This document shows, one piece after another, positions 8,524-17,390 of a DNA stretch of 64,000 nt; the first letter of the stretch is position 1, and each line of letters begins with the position of its first letter. The notes below the pieces were generated by a model that did no database searches, was not told where the DNA came from, and saw only the letters and a program-made list of their open reading frames with translations. Source of the DNA: NAT127 sp034717695 (GTDB lineage: Bacteria; Pseudomonadota; Gammaproteobacteria; Pseudomonadales; Porticoccaceae); NCBI GenBank assembly GCA_034717695.1, contig JAYELS010000030.1, forward strand, positions 62,001-126,000, in the 5' to 3' direction. The position numbers and the translations under genes are program-made.

Positions 8524-9600
8524 TCAGTCGCCGCGCACCAGCAGCGCGCCGCACTCCAGGTGGTGGGTCCAGGGGAACTGATCGAATACCGCAAAGCGCT
8601 CCACCCGGTGAGTATTCGCGAGGCTCGCCAGATTGTCCCGTAACGTCCTGGGATTGCAGGAGATATAGAGAATCCTGTCGAAGCGCCGCGCCAGCTCCAC
8701 CGTGGCCGGATCGAGCCCCGCCCGGGGCGGGTCCACGAACAGGGTGGAGAAATCATGGGCGCCGAGATCGATATGGCGCAGGCGCTTGAAGGGGCGCACC
8801 CCGTTCCAGGCCTCGGTGAACTCCTCGCTGGACATGCGCACCACCGTCACGTTGTCGATGCCGTTCCGGGCGATGTTGTGCTCCGCCGACCGCACCGAGA
8901 TCTTGGCCACCTCGGTGGCCAGCACCCGGCGGAAATTGCCGGCAAGGGCCAGGGTGAAGTTGCCGTTGCCGCAGTAGAGCTCCAGCAGATCCCCGGGGCT
9001 GCCCCGGGTGGCCTCCACCGCCCAGTTCAGCATCCGCTCGTTGACCTCGGCGTTGGGCTGGGTGAAACCCGACTCCACCTGCTGGTAGTGGAGTTGGCGG
9101 CCGTCGACGGTGAACGTCTCCACCACGAAATCCCTCCCCGCCGCCAGCTTCTGCTTGCGGCTGCGGCCGATCAGCTCGATGCCGAGCCGCGCCTGAACCT
9201 CCCGCGCCGCCGCCAGCCACGGGTCCCCAAGGGGCCTGTGGTAGATGAGGGTGGCGAGCACCTCGCCGTCCCGAGTGGTGAGAAACTCCGCGGCATACAA
9301 CTTGCGGCGCAGTTCGGGCGTGGTGGTGATCGCCGCCAGCAAGCGGGGCATGGCCGCCACCATGGCGGGGGAGCCGATGGCGAACTCGTCGATGGGTTCC
9401 GGCTTGTCGCCCCCGGGCGGGGTCATGGCGTAGTGGGAGCGCTCCCCCTCGTGCCAGATGCGGAACTCCGCCCGCATGCGGAAATGCCAGGGGGGCGAGG
9501 GGAATACGGCGATGGCCGGCAGGGGCAGGGTGGCGAAGGCCTCGCGAAGATTCGCCACCTTGGCGTCGAGTTGCTGCTGGTACTGTACGTCGTCGCTCAT
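8524..9600 (-). CDS. trmA: tRNA (uracil-54-C5)-methyltransferase
   Basis: 358 residues. It makes 5-methyluridine at position 54 of tRNA using S-adenosylmethionine. The SAM motif LELYCGNGNFTL is at 207-218, DPPRAGLD at 290-297, the catalytic nucleophile C315 is in YISCNPRTL, and the proton-abstracting E349 is in HHLECGALLV. Spacing and length match E. coli TrmA (C324, E358). There is no N-terminal TRAM domain or Fe-S cysteine cluster, which separates it from RlmD and RlmC. It is convergent with the DUF2489 gene. Confidence 0.95.
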   Translation of the reverse strand: MSDDVQYQQQLDAKVANLREAFATLPLPAIAVFPSPPWHFRMRAEFRIWHEGERSHYAMTPPGGDKPEPIDEFAIGSPAMVAAMPRLLAAITTTPELRRKLYAAEFLTTRDGEVLATLIYHRPLGDPWLAAAREVQARLGIELIGRSRKQKLAAGRDFVVETFTVDGRQLHYQQVESGFTQPNAEVNERMLNWAVEATRGSPGDLLELYCGNGNFTLALAGNFRRVLATEVAKISVRSAEHNIARNGIDNVTVVRMSSEEFTEAWNGVRPFKRLRHIDLGAHDFSTLFVDPPRAGLDPATVELARRFDRILYISCNPRTLRDNLASLANTHRVERFAVFDQFPWTHHLECGALLVRGD

Positions 9601-9626
9601 CGGGCTGTCCGGAACAAAAGCCGCCC

Positions 9627-9632
9627 ATTATA
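9627..9632 (-). promoter_or_regulatory. Candidate -10 element of trmA
   Basis: A perfect TATAAT reads on the minus strand here. It would start transcription about 20 bases upstream of the trmA ATG at 9600. I did not find a clear -35. Confidence 0.5.
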
Positions 9633-9858
9633 CGGCAGGTGGCCTGGCTGTCGGGCAAATGCACCCCTGGGTATAGCCGGGGGCAATGGGCGCCATAGCC
9701 GGCTTGCATCCCCGGTCGATTAGTGAATAATGCGAACAAGTGTCTTATTTGTGCATTGCAGCAAAGAATGGCCCGGCGCCCCGGATCAGGGCGGCGGAAC
9801 CCAACAACCTCCAGTGACGTGCCAATGGCGGCAGCATCGGGGACTTGCGGAGAACACC
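9633..9858 (+). promoter_or_regulatory. Upstream region of the PHB depolymerase gene
   Basis: A gap with AT-rich segments near 9720-9750 that could hold the promoter of the depolymerase gene. TTGTGCATTGCAGC at about 9751-9764 is TGC-rich, a little like sites bound by the PHA regulator PhaR in other genera. That is speculation. A frame open from 9730 is in phase with the depolymerase, but its extra 43 residues look unlike the family. Confidence 0.3.
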
Positions 9859-11172
9859 ATGCTCTACCATCTCTACGAAATGAACCACATTGCCCTGACG
9901 CCCCTGCGCAAGATTGCCAAGTGTCAGAAGGACATGCTGGAGACTTCCTACAATCCTTTCGCCAACTCCCTGATCCACAAGAGCATCCTCGCCGCCTACG
10001 AAGTGTTCGAAAACAGCACCCGGCGCTACGACAAACCCGCCTGGAATTTGCCCTTCACCACCATCAACGGCATTCAGGTGCCGGTGGAGGATCGGGTGGT
10101 GTGGTCCAAACCCTTTTGCAACCTGGTCCATTTCAAGCGCGCCGACGGCCACCTGGAGCTGATCCGCAAGCCCGGCCATGTGGACCCCCGGGTGCTGATG
10201 ATCGCCCCCATGTCCGGCCACTACGCCACCCTGCTGCGGGCCACCGTGGAGGCGTTTCTGCCCGATCACGAAGTTTTCATCAGCGACTGGACCGACGCCC
10301 GCAACATTCCCACCTCGGAGGGTCGCTTCGATCTCAACGACTACATCGACTATGTCATCCAGATGCTGGAATTCGTTGGCCCCGGCGCCCATGTCATCGC
10401 CGTGTGCCAGCCCGGGCCGCCGGTGCTGGCGGCGGTGAGCGTGATGGCCGAGGCGAACAATCCCAGTCGCCCCGCCAGCATGACCATCATGGGCTCCCCC
10501 ATCGACACCCGCAAATCCCCCACCATGCCCAACAAGGTGGCGGAGGAAAAGCCCCTGTCCTGGTTCAAGCGCAATGTCGTCCACACCGTGCCCTATCCCA
10601 ACAAGGGTTTCATGCGCAAGGTGTACCCCGGTTTTCTCCAGCTGGCCGGTTTCGTCTCCCTCAATCGGGGGCGCCATTTCAAGGCCGGCCGCGAATACTT
10701 CAAGAACCTGGTGAAGGGAGACAACGACAGCGCCGAGAAGCACCGCGAGTTCTACGACGAGTACCTGGCGGTGATGGACATGACCGCGGAGTTCTACCTG
10801 CAAACCATCGTCGAGGTGTTCAAGGAGCACCGCCTCGCCAAGGGCGAGTTCATGCACCGGGGCAAGCGGGTGCGCCCCGAGGCCATCACCGATGTGGCGC
10901 TGATGACGGTGGAAGGGGAGAACGACGACATCTCCGGCATCGGCCAGACCCAGGCGGCCCACGAGCTGTGCGCCAATATCCCCGAGCACATGAAGCAGGA
11001 TTACATTCAGCCCGGTGTCGGCCACTACGGCGTGTTCAGCGGCCGCCGCTTCCGGGAGGAGGTGGCGCCGAAGGTGAAGGAATTCATGCGCAGCAACACC
11101 GACTGGGCCCGGGAGAAGGACGTCCAGAAGGATTTGGGCCGCAGGATGTGGAAGGCCCGGGGCACCACCTGA
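9859..11172 (+). CDS. phaZ: Intracellular polyhydroxybutyrate depolymerase
   Basis: 437 residues. It breaks down stored PHB granules inside the cell. The alpha/beta-hydrolase nucleophile is a cysteine, C183 in AVCQPG, the same residue number as in Ralstonia PhaZ1. The C-terminal half has MTVEGENDDISGIGQT with the acid and PGVGHYGVFSG with the histidine, both typical of TIGR01849. ATG 9859 was chosen because GGAG lies 6 bases upstream and MLYHLYEM matches family N-termini. No PHA synthase or phasin gene is nearby. Confidence 0.93.
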   Translation: MLYHLYEMNHIALTPLRKIAKCQKDMLETSYNPFANSLIHKSILAAYEVFENSTRRYDKPAWNLPFTTINGIQVPVEDRVVWSKPFCNLVHFKRADGHLELIRKPGHVDPRVLMIAPMSGHYATLLRATVEAFLPDHEVFISDWTDARNIPTSEGRFDLNDYIDYVIQMLEFVGPGAHVIAVCQPGPPVLAAVSVMAEANNPSRPASMTIMGSPIDTRKSPTMPNKVAEEKPLSWFKRNVVHTVPYPNKGFMRKVYPGFLQLAGFVSLNRGRHFKAGREYFKNLVKGDNDSAEKHREFYDEYLAVMDMTAEFYLQTIVEVFKEHRLAKGEFMHRGKRVRPEAITDVALMTVEGENDDISGIGQTQAAHELCANIPEHMKQDYIQPGVGHYGVFSGRRFREEVAPKVKEFMRSNTDWAREKDVQKDLGRRMWKARGTT

Positions 11173-11191
11173 CGCCCGCCGCAACGGCGAT

Positions 11192-11230
11192 ACGCAAAAA
11201 GCCCCGGCTATTCACCGGGGCTTTTTGCGT
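11192..11230. terminator. Bidirectional intrinsic terminator
   Basis: A 16-bp perfect stem (11192-11207 with 11215-11230) and a 7-base loop. The stem starts with an A-run and ends with a T-run (GCAAAAAGCCCCGG / CCGGGGCTTTTTGC), so it works from both strands. It sits between the convergent phaZ (ends 11172) and the RNA helicase gene (ends 11299). Confidence 0.93.
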
Positions 11231-11298
11231 GGGGCCTCATCGCCGGATGATGGCGTCGCCCCCGGGGCCTTGAGGGATACTGGCACCGGGTGCCGGCA

Positions 11299-13137
11299 TC
11301 AATCCTTGGCGCGGTAGGTCTTCTTGCCGGGCTTGTCCTTGCGGAACTTGCCTTCCCCCGGGGCGCCGCCGGCGGGCTTGGCGCCCTTGAACTTGTCACC
11401 CTTGAACTTGCCACCCTTGCCCTCGAACACCTTGCCCTCCCGGGCCCGGGTTTTCGGCGGCGGTTCCTGGCCCGGTTCGACCCGGCTCATCAGCGCCGGG
11501 TGGTTGCGGATGCGCATCTTGCGCAGGTGGGCGAGGGTTTCCCGGGGCATGCCTTCCGGCAGGTCCACGGTGGTGAAAGTCTCGTAGATCTCGATGCGGC
11601 CGATGTACTGGCTGTCGATATCCGCCTCGTTGGCGATGGCGCCCACCACGTCCTTGGGCTGCACGCCGTGGTCGTGACCCACTTCGATCCGGTACTTTTC
11701 CAGGGGCGGCATGTCGCCGTCGGCGCGGCGCGGCGGCCGCTCGCCCCGGGGGGCGTCGCGATCACGGTCCCGGGGTTTGTCCCGGTCGCGGCCGGGCTTT
11801 TCCCGGGCGGGGGGCGGCGGGTCGCGGAATTCCGGGTACAGGGGCCGCTCCTGCTGCTGCTGGTAGACCAGGGCGGCGGCGATATCGAGGGGGTCGATTT
11901 CCTGCTCGTTGGCGATGCTCGCCACCAGGTTCTTGAATTTGTCGAGGTTGCCCTTTTCGAGGGTTTCCAACAGCTGCCCGCGGAACTGCTGGATGCGCTG
12001 GGCGCTCACCTGCTGGCCGGAGGGCAGCTGCATCTCGGTGATCGGCTGGCGGGTGGAGCGCTCGATGGATTGCAGCAGGCGGCGCTCCTTCGGCGTCACG
12101 AACAGGATGGCGTTGCCCTCCCGCCCGGCGCGACCGGTGCGACCGATACGGTGTACGTAGGATTCGTTGTCGTAGGGGATGTCGTAGTTCACCACGTGGC
12201 TGATGCGCTCCACGTCGAGGCCCCGGGCCGCCACATCGGTGGCCACCACGATGTCCAGCTGGCCGTTCTTGAGGCGGCCCACGGTGCGCTCCCGCAACTG
12301 CTGGCTCAAATCGCCATTGAGGGCGCTGGCGGCAAAACCCCGGGCCTCGAGTTTCTCGGCCAGTTCCACGGTGGCGGACTTGGTGCGCACGAAGATGATC
12401 ATGCCGTCGAACGTCTCCACCTCGAGGATGCGGGTCAGGGCATCCAGCTTCTGGTGGTTGCCGAGCAGCAGGTAGCGCTGGCTGATGCGCTCCACGGTGC
12501 GGGTCTTGGCCTCGATGCGCACCTCCTCCGCGTCACCCAGGTAGGCGGCGGCGATGCGCTGGATGGCCGCCGGCATGGTGGCGGAAAAGAGCGCCCGCTG
12601 GGCGCTGTCCGGGGTCTTGGCGAGGATGGTCTCGACATCGTCGATAAAGCCCATGCGCAGCATTTCGTCCGCCTCGTCGAGCACCACCGCGCGGATCTCC
12701 GCCAGGTTCAGGCTCTCCCGGCGCAGGTGATCCATGACGCGGCCGGGGGTGCCCACCACCACCTGCACGCCGCGGCGCAGGGCGCGCAGCTGGCCGGACA
12801 TCTCCTGGCCGCCGTAGATGGGCAGCACGTGGAAATTCTTCAGCTTCCTGGCGTAGCTCTGGCAGGCCTCGGCCACCTGGATGGCCAGCTCCCGGGTGGG
12901 GGTGAGGATCAGCACCTGGGGGGACTGCTGGGTGGGGTCGAGATTGTTGAGCAGGGGCAGGGCGAAGGCGGCGGTCTTGCCGGTGCCGGTTTGCGCCACG
13001 CCGAGCAGGTTCTTGCCCGCCAGAAGCAGGGGAATGCTCTGTTCCTGGATGGGGGACGGCTGCTCGTAGCCGAGATCGTCCAGGGCGCCGAGAATGGGCG
13101 CGCCGAGGCCGAGGTCGGCAAATAGGGAAGAGGACAT
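11299..13137 (-). CDS. deaD: DEAD-box ATP-dependent RNA helicase, DeaD/CsdA type
   Basis: 612 residues, starting at ATG 13137 (MSSSLFADLG). The frame is open further upstream but that sequence is not family-like. Helicase core in order: Q-motif PSPIQEQSIP, motif I AQTGTGKT, PTRELA, DEAD in VVLDEADEML, SAT, ARGLDV and HRIGRTGRAGR. After the core comes a CsdA-like region, then a charged Arg/Asp/Pro linker, then an RNA-binding domain (KYRIEVGHDHGVQPKDVVGA..IGRIEI), then a Lys/Gly tail with repeated KFKG. It probably acts in ribosome assembly and mRNA unwinding in the cold, as CsdA does. Confidence 0.92.
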   Translation of the reverse strand: MSSSLFADLGLGAPILGALDDLGYEQPSPIQEQSIPLLLAGKNLLGVAQTGTGKTAAFALPLLNNLDPTQQSPQVLILTPTRELAIQVAEACQSYARKLKNFHVLPIYGGQEMSGQLRALRRGVQVVVGTPGRVMDHLRRESLNLAEIRAVVLDEADEMLRMGFIDDVETILAKTPDSAQRALFSATMPAAIQRIAAAYLGDAEEVRIEAKTRTVERISQRYLLLGNHQKLDALTRILEVETFDGMIIFVRTKSATVELAEKLEARGFAASALNGDLSQQLRERTVGRLKNGQLDIVVATDVAARGLDVERISHVVNYDIPYDNESYVHRIGRTGRAGREGNAILFVTPKERRLLQSIERSTRQPITEMQLPSGQQVSAQRIQQFRGQLLETLEKGNLDKFKNLVASIANEQEIDPLDIAAALVYQQQQERPLYPEFRDPPPPAREKPGRDRDKPRDRDRDAPRGERPPRRADGDMPPLEKYRIEVGHDHGVQPKDVVGAIANEADIDSQYIGRIEIYETFTTVDLPEGMPRETLAHLRKMRIRNHPALMSRVEPGQEPPPKTRAREGKVFEGKGGKFKGDKFKGAKPAGGAPGEGKFRKDKPGKKTYRAKD

Positions 13138-13187
13138 GATGGTTTGACTCGAAGGGCGGCCCCTTGGGGGGAGCCTGTGGGTAAATG

Positions 13188-13206
13188 GGGGCGAAGTATA
13201 CGCCCC
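13188..13206 (-). promoter_or_regulatory. Candidate deaD promoter within a short inverted repeat
   Basis: On the minus strand TATACT (plus positions 13195-13200) lies between GGGGCG (13188-13193) and CGCCCC (13201-13206), a 6-bp inverted repeat. It would start a leader of about 50 bases before ATG 13137. A TTTCCC 18 bases upstream of the hexamer is a weak -35. A regulator binding the repeat would block the promoter; that is inference. Confidence 0.45.
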
Positions 13207-13345
13207 TGGCGGAGTGATGGGAAATCTTTGTGCCAGGCCCAGTTCCCCCATCCAGGTCCGCCCTTGCGGTTTGCGGGATGCATTCCAGCGGTTGCGGGGC
13301 GTTCCGGTCTGGCGCAGTCCCCCCGGGACTTCCCCCGCCGCGGCC

Positions 13346-13912
13346 TTATTCGGCGCTGTTCAGGCGGTCGTTGCGCAGCCTGCTCAGCATCTCCTCGGAG
13401 ACGGGCATGGGGCAAACACTGCCGATGCCGAGGGCCTTCAAGGCGTGGCCGGTACCGAGCCAGGTGCCCGCCATGACGCAGATATCGCCGATCTCGATGT
13501 CGCTGAAGTGGGTGCGCATCCGCGCCCAGAAGGCATCGTCGCCGTTCATGTCGTCGATGGCGTGGACGAAACGGTGGACGAACTCCAGGGCCAGCGATTC
13601 CCTCGGGCTGAAGCCGGGCCAGGTCCAGTTGAACTCGGCGGCGTTGCTGTAGAGCTCTTCCTCGATGGGTTCCTCCGAGAAGCCCGGCCAGTCGCGCCAC
13701 AGGCGCAGGCTGTTGCAGATCGGGCAGCCCATGACCGCCGTCAGGGGGTAGCGCATCACCTCCCGTTCCCGGGGCGACAGGGTCGTCTCGGGGGCATCGT
13801 ACATGATGCGGAAGGTGCGCTTGCGGGCCTCCACCAGCATCGGGGTGCCGAGGTGATTGAGGATGTGTTCGAGTGCCTCCTGGCCTTCTGGAATATCAAC
13901 TCTGTAGGGCAT
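13346..13912 (-). CDS. AhpD/carboxymuconolactone-decarboxylase-like protein
   Basis: 188 residues. The N-terminal half has the alpha-helical CMD/AhpD signature with a redox-type CxxC, C63-P-I-C66-N-S, after LTAVMG. AhpD-like proteins are disulfide reductases or peroxidases; true decarboxylases lack the cysteine pair, so a redox role is more likely. It follows the Rieske oxygenase gene by 72 bases on the same strand and is probably co-transcribed. Whether it protects the oxygenase, handles a peroxide or acts on the ring product cannot be told from sequence. Confidence 0.75.
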   Translation of the reverse strand: MPYRVDIPEGQEALEHILNHLGTPMLVEARKRTFRIMYDAPETTLSPREREVMRYPLTAVMGCPICNSLRLWRDWPGFSEEPIEEELYSNAAEFNWTWPGFSPRESLALEFVHRFVHAIDDMNGDDAFWARMRTHFSDIEIGDICVMAGTWLGTGHALKALGIGSVCPMPVSEEMLSRLRNDRLNSAE

Positions 13913-13984
13913 TGTCGGTCTCCTGTCTGCTGTGACGATGATGGGGAGCGGGCTTCAGCCGCCCGGTGTGCGGCGAAACAGCGG

Positions 13985-15190
13985 TCATCCGCCGTCCCGC
14001 ACCTGGGATGCGAGCACCTGCTTGATGCGAAGGTGCTCGGGAATTCGTTCCACCCCGATCTGGCGGTCGATCTCCTCCTGGTACCAGTAGAGCTGCTGCT
14101 CCTGATAGGCCATCAGCACCCCCGACAGCACGCCGCTCTCGTAGGCCCGCTGCAGGCTCGGGAAGAGATGGACATCCTCCGCCGCGATGGTGCGGACCTG
14201 TTCGGCCATACCCTCCCAGAATGCCTCGTCCTGGTGCTCCCAGCCCAGCAGGGTCACCACCATCACCGACTTGTCGCGGCCGACGGGCCACCAGCTCTGC
14301 CAGCCAAAACCGACCGGGTCGATCGCCACGAAGGTGTTGGGGAACATGGGCAGGGCGATGGTGTGGTCCTTGAACAGCGCCGAGGGCGCGTCGGGTATGA
14401 TCATGTCCTTGCCGAAGATGGTGCTGGCGCCCCTCTTGCGGGTGGCGAAGCGGGCGTGGCCGTGCTTGAACAGGGAGACGAGAAAGCTCTGGCTGTTGAG
14501 GTAGGGCGCTATGGTCTTGGCGTGCACCGTGCTGACGTGATAAATCTCGAGGAAATTGTCGTAGGCGGCCTTCCAGTTGCAACCCATGTCGAGGGTGACG
14601 ACGCCCTTGACCACCATCCTGTCGAGGGGAAAGTTGCCCAGCTCCCGCTCCGTGGCTGCGAAATAATCCGCAAGGGGCACGGCGTTGCCGTCGAGGTTGA
14701 GATAGATCATGCCCCGCATCAATTCGCAGCGGACGGGGATCAGCCCCCGCTCGTCCTTGTCGAGACAGGCGAAGTTGCGCTCCTGCTCCGGCACGGCGAG
14801 GAGCCTGCCGTCGAGCCCGTAGGTCCAGGCGTGATAGGGGCAGGTTAACCGCCGGGCCTTGCCCTGATCCTCCGCCACCAGCGCCGACCCCCGGTGCCGG
14901 CAGACATTGTGAAAGGCGCGGATCTCGCCATCCAGACCGCGAGTGATGATGATCGACTGGCCAAGCTGGGTGAACAGCTTGTAGGAACCGGGCTCTGCCA
15001 CCTCGCTGACGTGACCGGCCCACAGCCAGGTGCGGGGCCAGAAATGCTTCATTTCGAGATCGTAGAATTCCGGGTCGGTGTAGCGTCCCACCGGCACCTC
15101 GGGCAGGGGCGGAAACCCCTCGGGGTAGGCCCTGCGGTTCAGTTCCTGCTCGACGCGCTGGTAGACATCGGCTGATTGCTCGTTAAGCAT
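13985..15190 (-). CDS. Rieske non-haem iron ring-hydroxylating oxygenase, alpha subunit
   Basis: 401 residues. The Rieske [2Fe-2S] ligands are C97-x-H99 (NVCRHRG) and C117-x2-H120 (CPYHAW). The catalytic iron site is NFLEIYHVSTVH with bridging D211, ligands H218 and H223, and probably D339 in AAEDVHLF. This family hydroxylates or demethylates aromatic and related substrates. The substrate is unknown. No beta subunit, ferredoxin or reductase gene lies nearby, so electrons must come from proteins encoded elsewhere. GGAG lies about 8 bases before ATG 15190. Confidence 0.9.
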   Translation of the reverse strand: MLNEQSADVYQRVEQELNRRAYPEGFPPLPEVPVGRYTDPEFYDLEMKHFWPRTWLWAGHVSEVAEPGSYKLFTQLGQSIIITRGLDGEIRAFHNVCRHRGSALVAEDQGKARRLTCPYHAWTYGLDGRLLAVPEQERNFACLDKDERGLIPVRCELMRGMIYLNLDGNAVPLADYFAATERELGNFPLDRMVVKGVVTLDMGCNWKAAYDNFLEIYHVSTVHAKTIAPYLNSQSFLVSLFKHGHARFATRKRGASTIFGKDMIIPDAPSALFKDHTIALPMFPNTFVAIDPVGFGWQSWWPVGRDKSVMVVTLLGWEHQDEAFWEGMAEQVRTIAAEDVHLFPSLQRAYESGVLSGVLMAYQEQQLYWYQEEIDRQIGVERIPEHLRIKQVLASQVRDGG

Positions 15191-15357
15191 GGGGCTTCTC
15201 CGAACATTGTGCGGCGCTGTGTTGCGCCGCTGTTATGGTTTTGGCGTGGCGCTTGGGCGCTCTAAATAATATACGCGCATTATGTCGAGGAATGCCAGAG
15301 GATTGTTCGGTGTCCCAGGTCCGGGGCCAGACGTGTCCTCGACGCGCACCTGTGCGC
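15191..15357 (-). promoter_or_regulatory. Leader and promoter region of the Rieske oxygenase gene
   Basis: GCGGCGC (15211-15217) and GCGCCGC (15224-15230) form a 7-bp hairpin with a 6-base loop in the untranslated leader. Further upstream an AT-rich patch holds ATAAT (15266-15270) and ATTAT (15279-15283) as an inverted repeat around a CG-rich centre, a possible operator over the -10 region. No separate gene is seen. Confidence 0.45.
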
Positions 15358-16551
15358 CTAGAAAAAATACCCGAGGCTCAACTGCACATAGCCATCCCGG
15401 GCGATGGTCTGCACGGGATCCCGTCGATCCACATTGCCAGTGCCCCTGGCCTCGAATTCCAGTTTGAATGAGTCACCGATTCGGCGCGAGGCTTCGACGT
15501 AGAAGGTGCTGGAGCCGTTGTCCCTGTCGGTGAGCAGCACGGCCACCAGTTCGGTGGATTGGAAGTCGTTGAGGGAGAGGCGAAGGCCGAGGGCAATGTC
15601 GTCGTCGAGGGCTGCGTCGGCGCGCTCGTCGTAGAGGTATTCGCCGATGACGCCGAGGTCCAGGGCGCTGCCGCCGATACCGACGAAGGTGTATTCGAAG
15701 CCGCCGGCCGCGGCGGCAAAGCGCTCCCCCTGGCCGGAGCGGGTGATGGCCTCGAGTTTCAACAGCCAGGATGCGGTGGTGCTTTGCAGGTCGAGGCTGG
15801 TTTGCTCGATCACCTCGTAGAGGGGGATCAGTTCCCGCTCGCCGTGGCGGTTGATGGTGAAAACGCCGGGATCGAGGCGCGGCTCCCGGCTGGTGCCGGA
15901 GAAGTGGGCGATGCCGATGTCCCAGATGCCGTGGCTCACGGACCAGCGCAGGGCGGCGTCGGTGCGCTGATCGCCCGCGCCGGAGCTGTAGATGGCGCGG
16001 TCGCTGTCCACCAGGGGGCCGACCCCGGGGCGGCCATCGCGGCCTGGGAAGGTGCGCTCGCGAAAACCGGGCAACAGGAACAGTTCCAGGTTGCCGAGGG
16101 CGGGAATCCAGGTGAAGTGCACCATGGGTTGGCCGAGGTAGTCCTCGCCGTTGGGATTTTCCACCAGGTCGATCTGGTTGACGATGTTGACCAGGTGAAC
16201 GGATTCGGTGACGCCCCAGAACACCTGGTCGATCCCGGCCCGCAGCTCCCAGTTCCGTTCGATGCGGTGCCAGTAGAGTTTGCGGATATCTCCGTGGGTG
16301 CGCTCGCCGTCGTGCTGGTCCCAGCGCAGGAAGGGGGTGAAGGTGAGGCTGTCGCGGTTGGCGAAGCCGTGGTGGAACTCCGGTTCGGCGGACAGGGACA
16401 GGTTGTCCCCCGCGAGGTTGTGGCGATCCGGCGTCTGGTAAAAGTGGCGGTACTCGATGCCCACATTGCCGCGAACATCGAGGGCGATGGCGGGCGCCGC
16501 CGCCAGGGCGGACAGCAGCGCCAGGGGCGCCAGGACGGGGTTGTTCACCAC
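15358..16551 (-). CDS. Predicted outer-membrane beta-barrel protein, third gene of the RND/LolA-like operon
   Basis: 397 residues from a GTG at 16551; another GTG follows at 16548. A signal peptide (about 1-23, cut near AIA-LD) is followed by alternating polar/aromatic strands, for example SLTFTPFLRWDQH and TASWLLKLEAITR. The C-terminus is QLSLGYFF, ending in Phe as barrels recognised by the BAM machinery do. The preceding gene stops on the base before it. It resembles porin-like DUF1302-type proteins, but I cannot name a family firmly. Inferred role: outer-membrane end of a path involving the two upstream products. Confidence 0.65.
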   Translation of the reverse strand: MVNNPVLAPLALLSALAAAPAIALDVRGNVGIEYRHFYQTPDRHNLAGDNLSLSAEPEFHHGFANRDSLTFTPFLRWDQHDGERTHGDIRKLYWHRIERNWELRAGIDQVFWGVTESVHLVNIVNQIDLVENPNGEDYLGQPMVHFTWIPALGNLELFLLPGFRERTFPGRDGRPGVGPLVDSDRAIYSSGAGDQRTDAALRWSVSHGIWDIGIAHFSGTSREPRLDPGVFTINRHGERELIPLYEVIEQTSLDLQSTTASWLLKLEAITRSGQGERFAAAAGGFEYTFVGIGGSALDLGVIGEYLYDERADAALDDDIALGLRLSLNDFQSTELVAVLLTDRDNGSSTFYVEASRRIGDSFKLEFEARGTGNVDRRDPVQTIARDGYVQLSLGYFF

Positions 16552-17364
16552 TCAGCGGATGCTGCGCAGGGCGTTGACGTCGAAATCCCGCTCCGTAAAA
16601 CCCACCCGGAACCTGTAGTCGCCGTAGGTCAGCACGGTGCGGTGCTCGGTCTGGTGGTTGACCATCTCGAGGCGCATGGGGCGCCAGTAGCGGTCGAGAA
16701 ACTGCTGGTAGTCGGTCATCGTCAGGGTCTTCAGCAGGCGGTCGCGGCGATCGTGGTAGTCCACCCGGAGGGTGCGGTACTCCGCGGTGTCGTACCACTG
16801 CACCAGGCGCTTGTAGCCGGAGTGCTCGTAGGCGGGGTATTGCTCCACCACGTGGCAGCGCAACTCGCCGCAGGGTTCCTCCCGCAGGTATTTGTAGCGG
16901 TACTTTTCCACCTGCTGGTCGCTCAGGTCCTCGAAGGAGAACTCGCTGCCCATGAACGGCGTCGATTTGTTGTTGGAGGCGATGCGCCGCACCCGGTTGG
17001 TGGCGGGCAGGTAGAGCCACTGGTCATCAGGCTCGAGGGCCTTGCTGTGGGTGAGGGAGGCGGTGCCGCGCACATCGGCGGGATCGTCGAACACGGCGAT
17101 CATCCAGTCGCCGTCGTTTTCCCGCTCCAGGGTGCGAAAGCGCATCTGGCGGCTGCGCTCCCGGCCCCGGGCGTCGCTGAGCACCATGGTGAGGGTGGCT
17201 TCCTCGTCGCCGAAGCCGCGATCGCGGCGGTAGGCTTCCTCCGCCACGGCCTTGCCGCGGGCCTCGGGGGCGAGGCTCCCGTCGGCGGGATCGGTGTTGG
17301 CGAGGGCCGGGGGCAGGTGCGCCAGCATCAGGGCGGCGAGGGCGAGCAGTGGGCGTGGCAACAT
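16552..17364 (-). CDS. LolA-like periplasmic protein (outer membrane lipoprotein-sorting protein family)
   Basis: 270 residues with a signal peptide (about 1-22, PPALA-NT). The mature part has TLTMVLSDARGRERSRQMRFRT, DWMIAVFDDPADVRGTASLTH and QWLYLPATNRVRRIA, the pattern of the LolA-like family often encoded beside RND exporters. The fold would bind a lipid or lipoprotein acyl chain in the periplasm. It lies 26 bases after the exporter gene and directly abuts the barrel gene. It has two cysteines in CGELRC, probably a disulfide. True LolA is normally encoded elsewhere, so this is likely a specialised paralogue. Confidence 0.8.
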   Translation of the reverse strand: MLPRPLLALAALMLAHLPPALANTDPADGSLAPEARGKAVAEEAYRRDRGFGDEEATLTMVLSDARGRERSRQMRFRTLERENDGDWMIAVFDDPADVRGTASLTHSKALEPDDQWLYLPATNRVRRIASNNKSTPFMGSEFSFEDLSDQQVEKYRYKYLREEPCGELRCHVVEQYPAYEHSGYKRLVQWYDTAEYRTLRVDYHDRRDRLLKTLTMTDYQQFLDRYWRPMRLEMVNHQTEHRTVLTYGDYRFRVGFTERDFDVNALRSIR

Positions 17365-17390
17365 GACAACTCCTGTTTTTGTCGCGGGAA

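Noticed and set aside
9751..9764. PhaR binding site before phaZ
   Set aside because: The TGC-rich stretch is only loosely similar and occurs once; too weak to annotate as a site.
9730..9858. An N-terminal extension of PhaZ from an upstream ATG
   Set aside because: The extra residues are unlike the family, and the ATG at 9859 has a good ribosome site and a family-like N-terminus.
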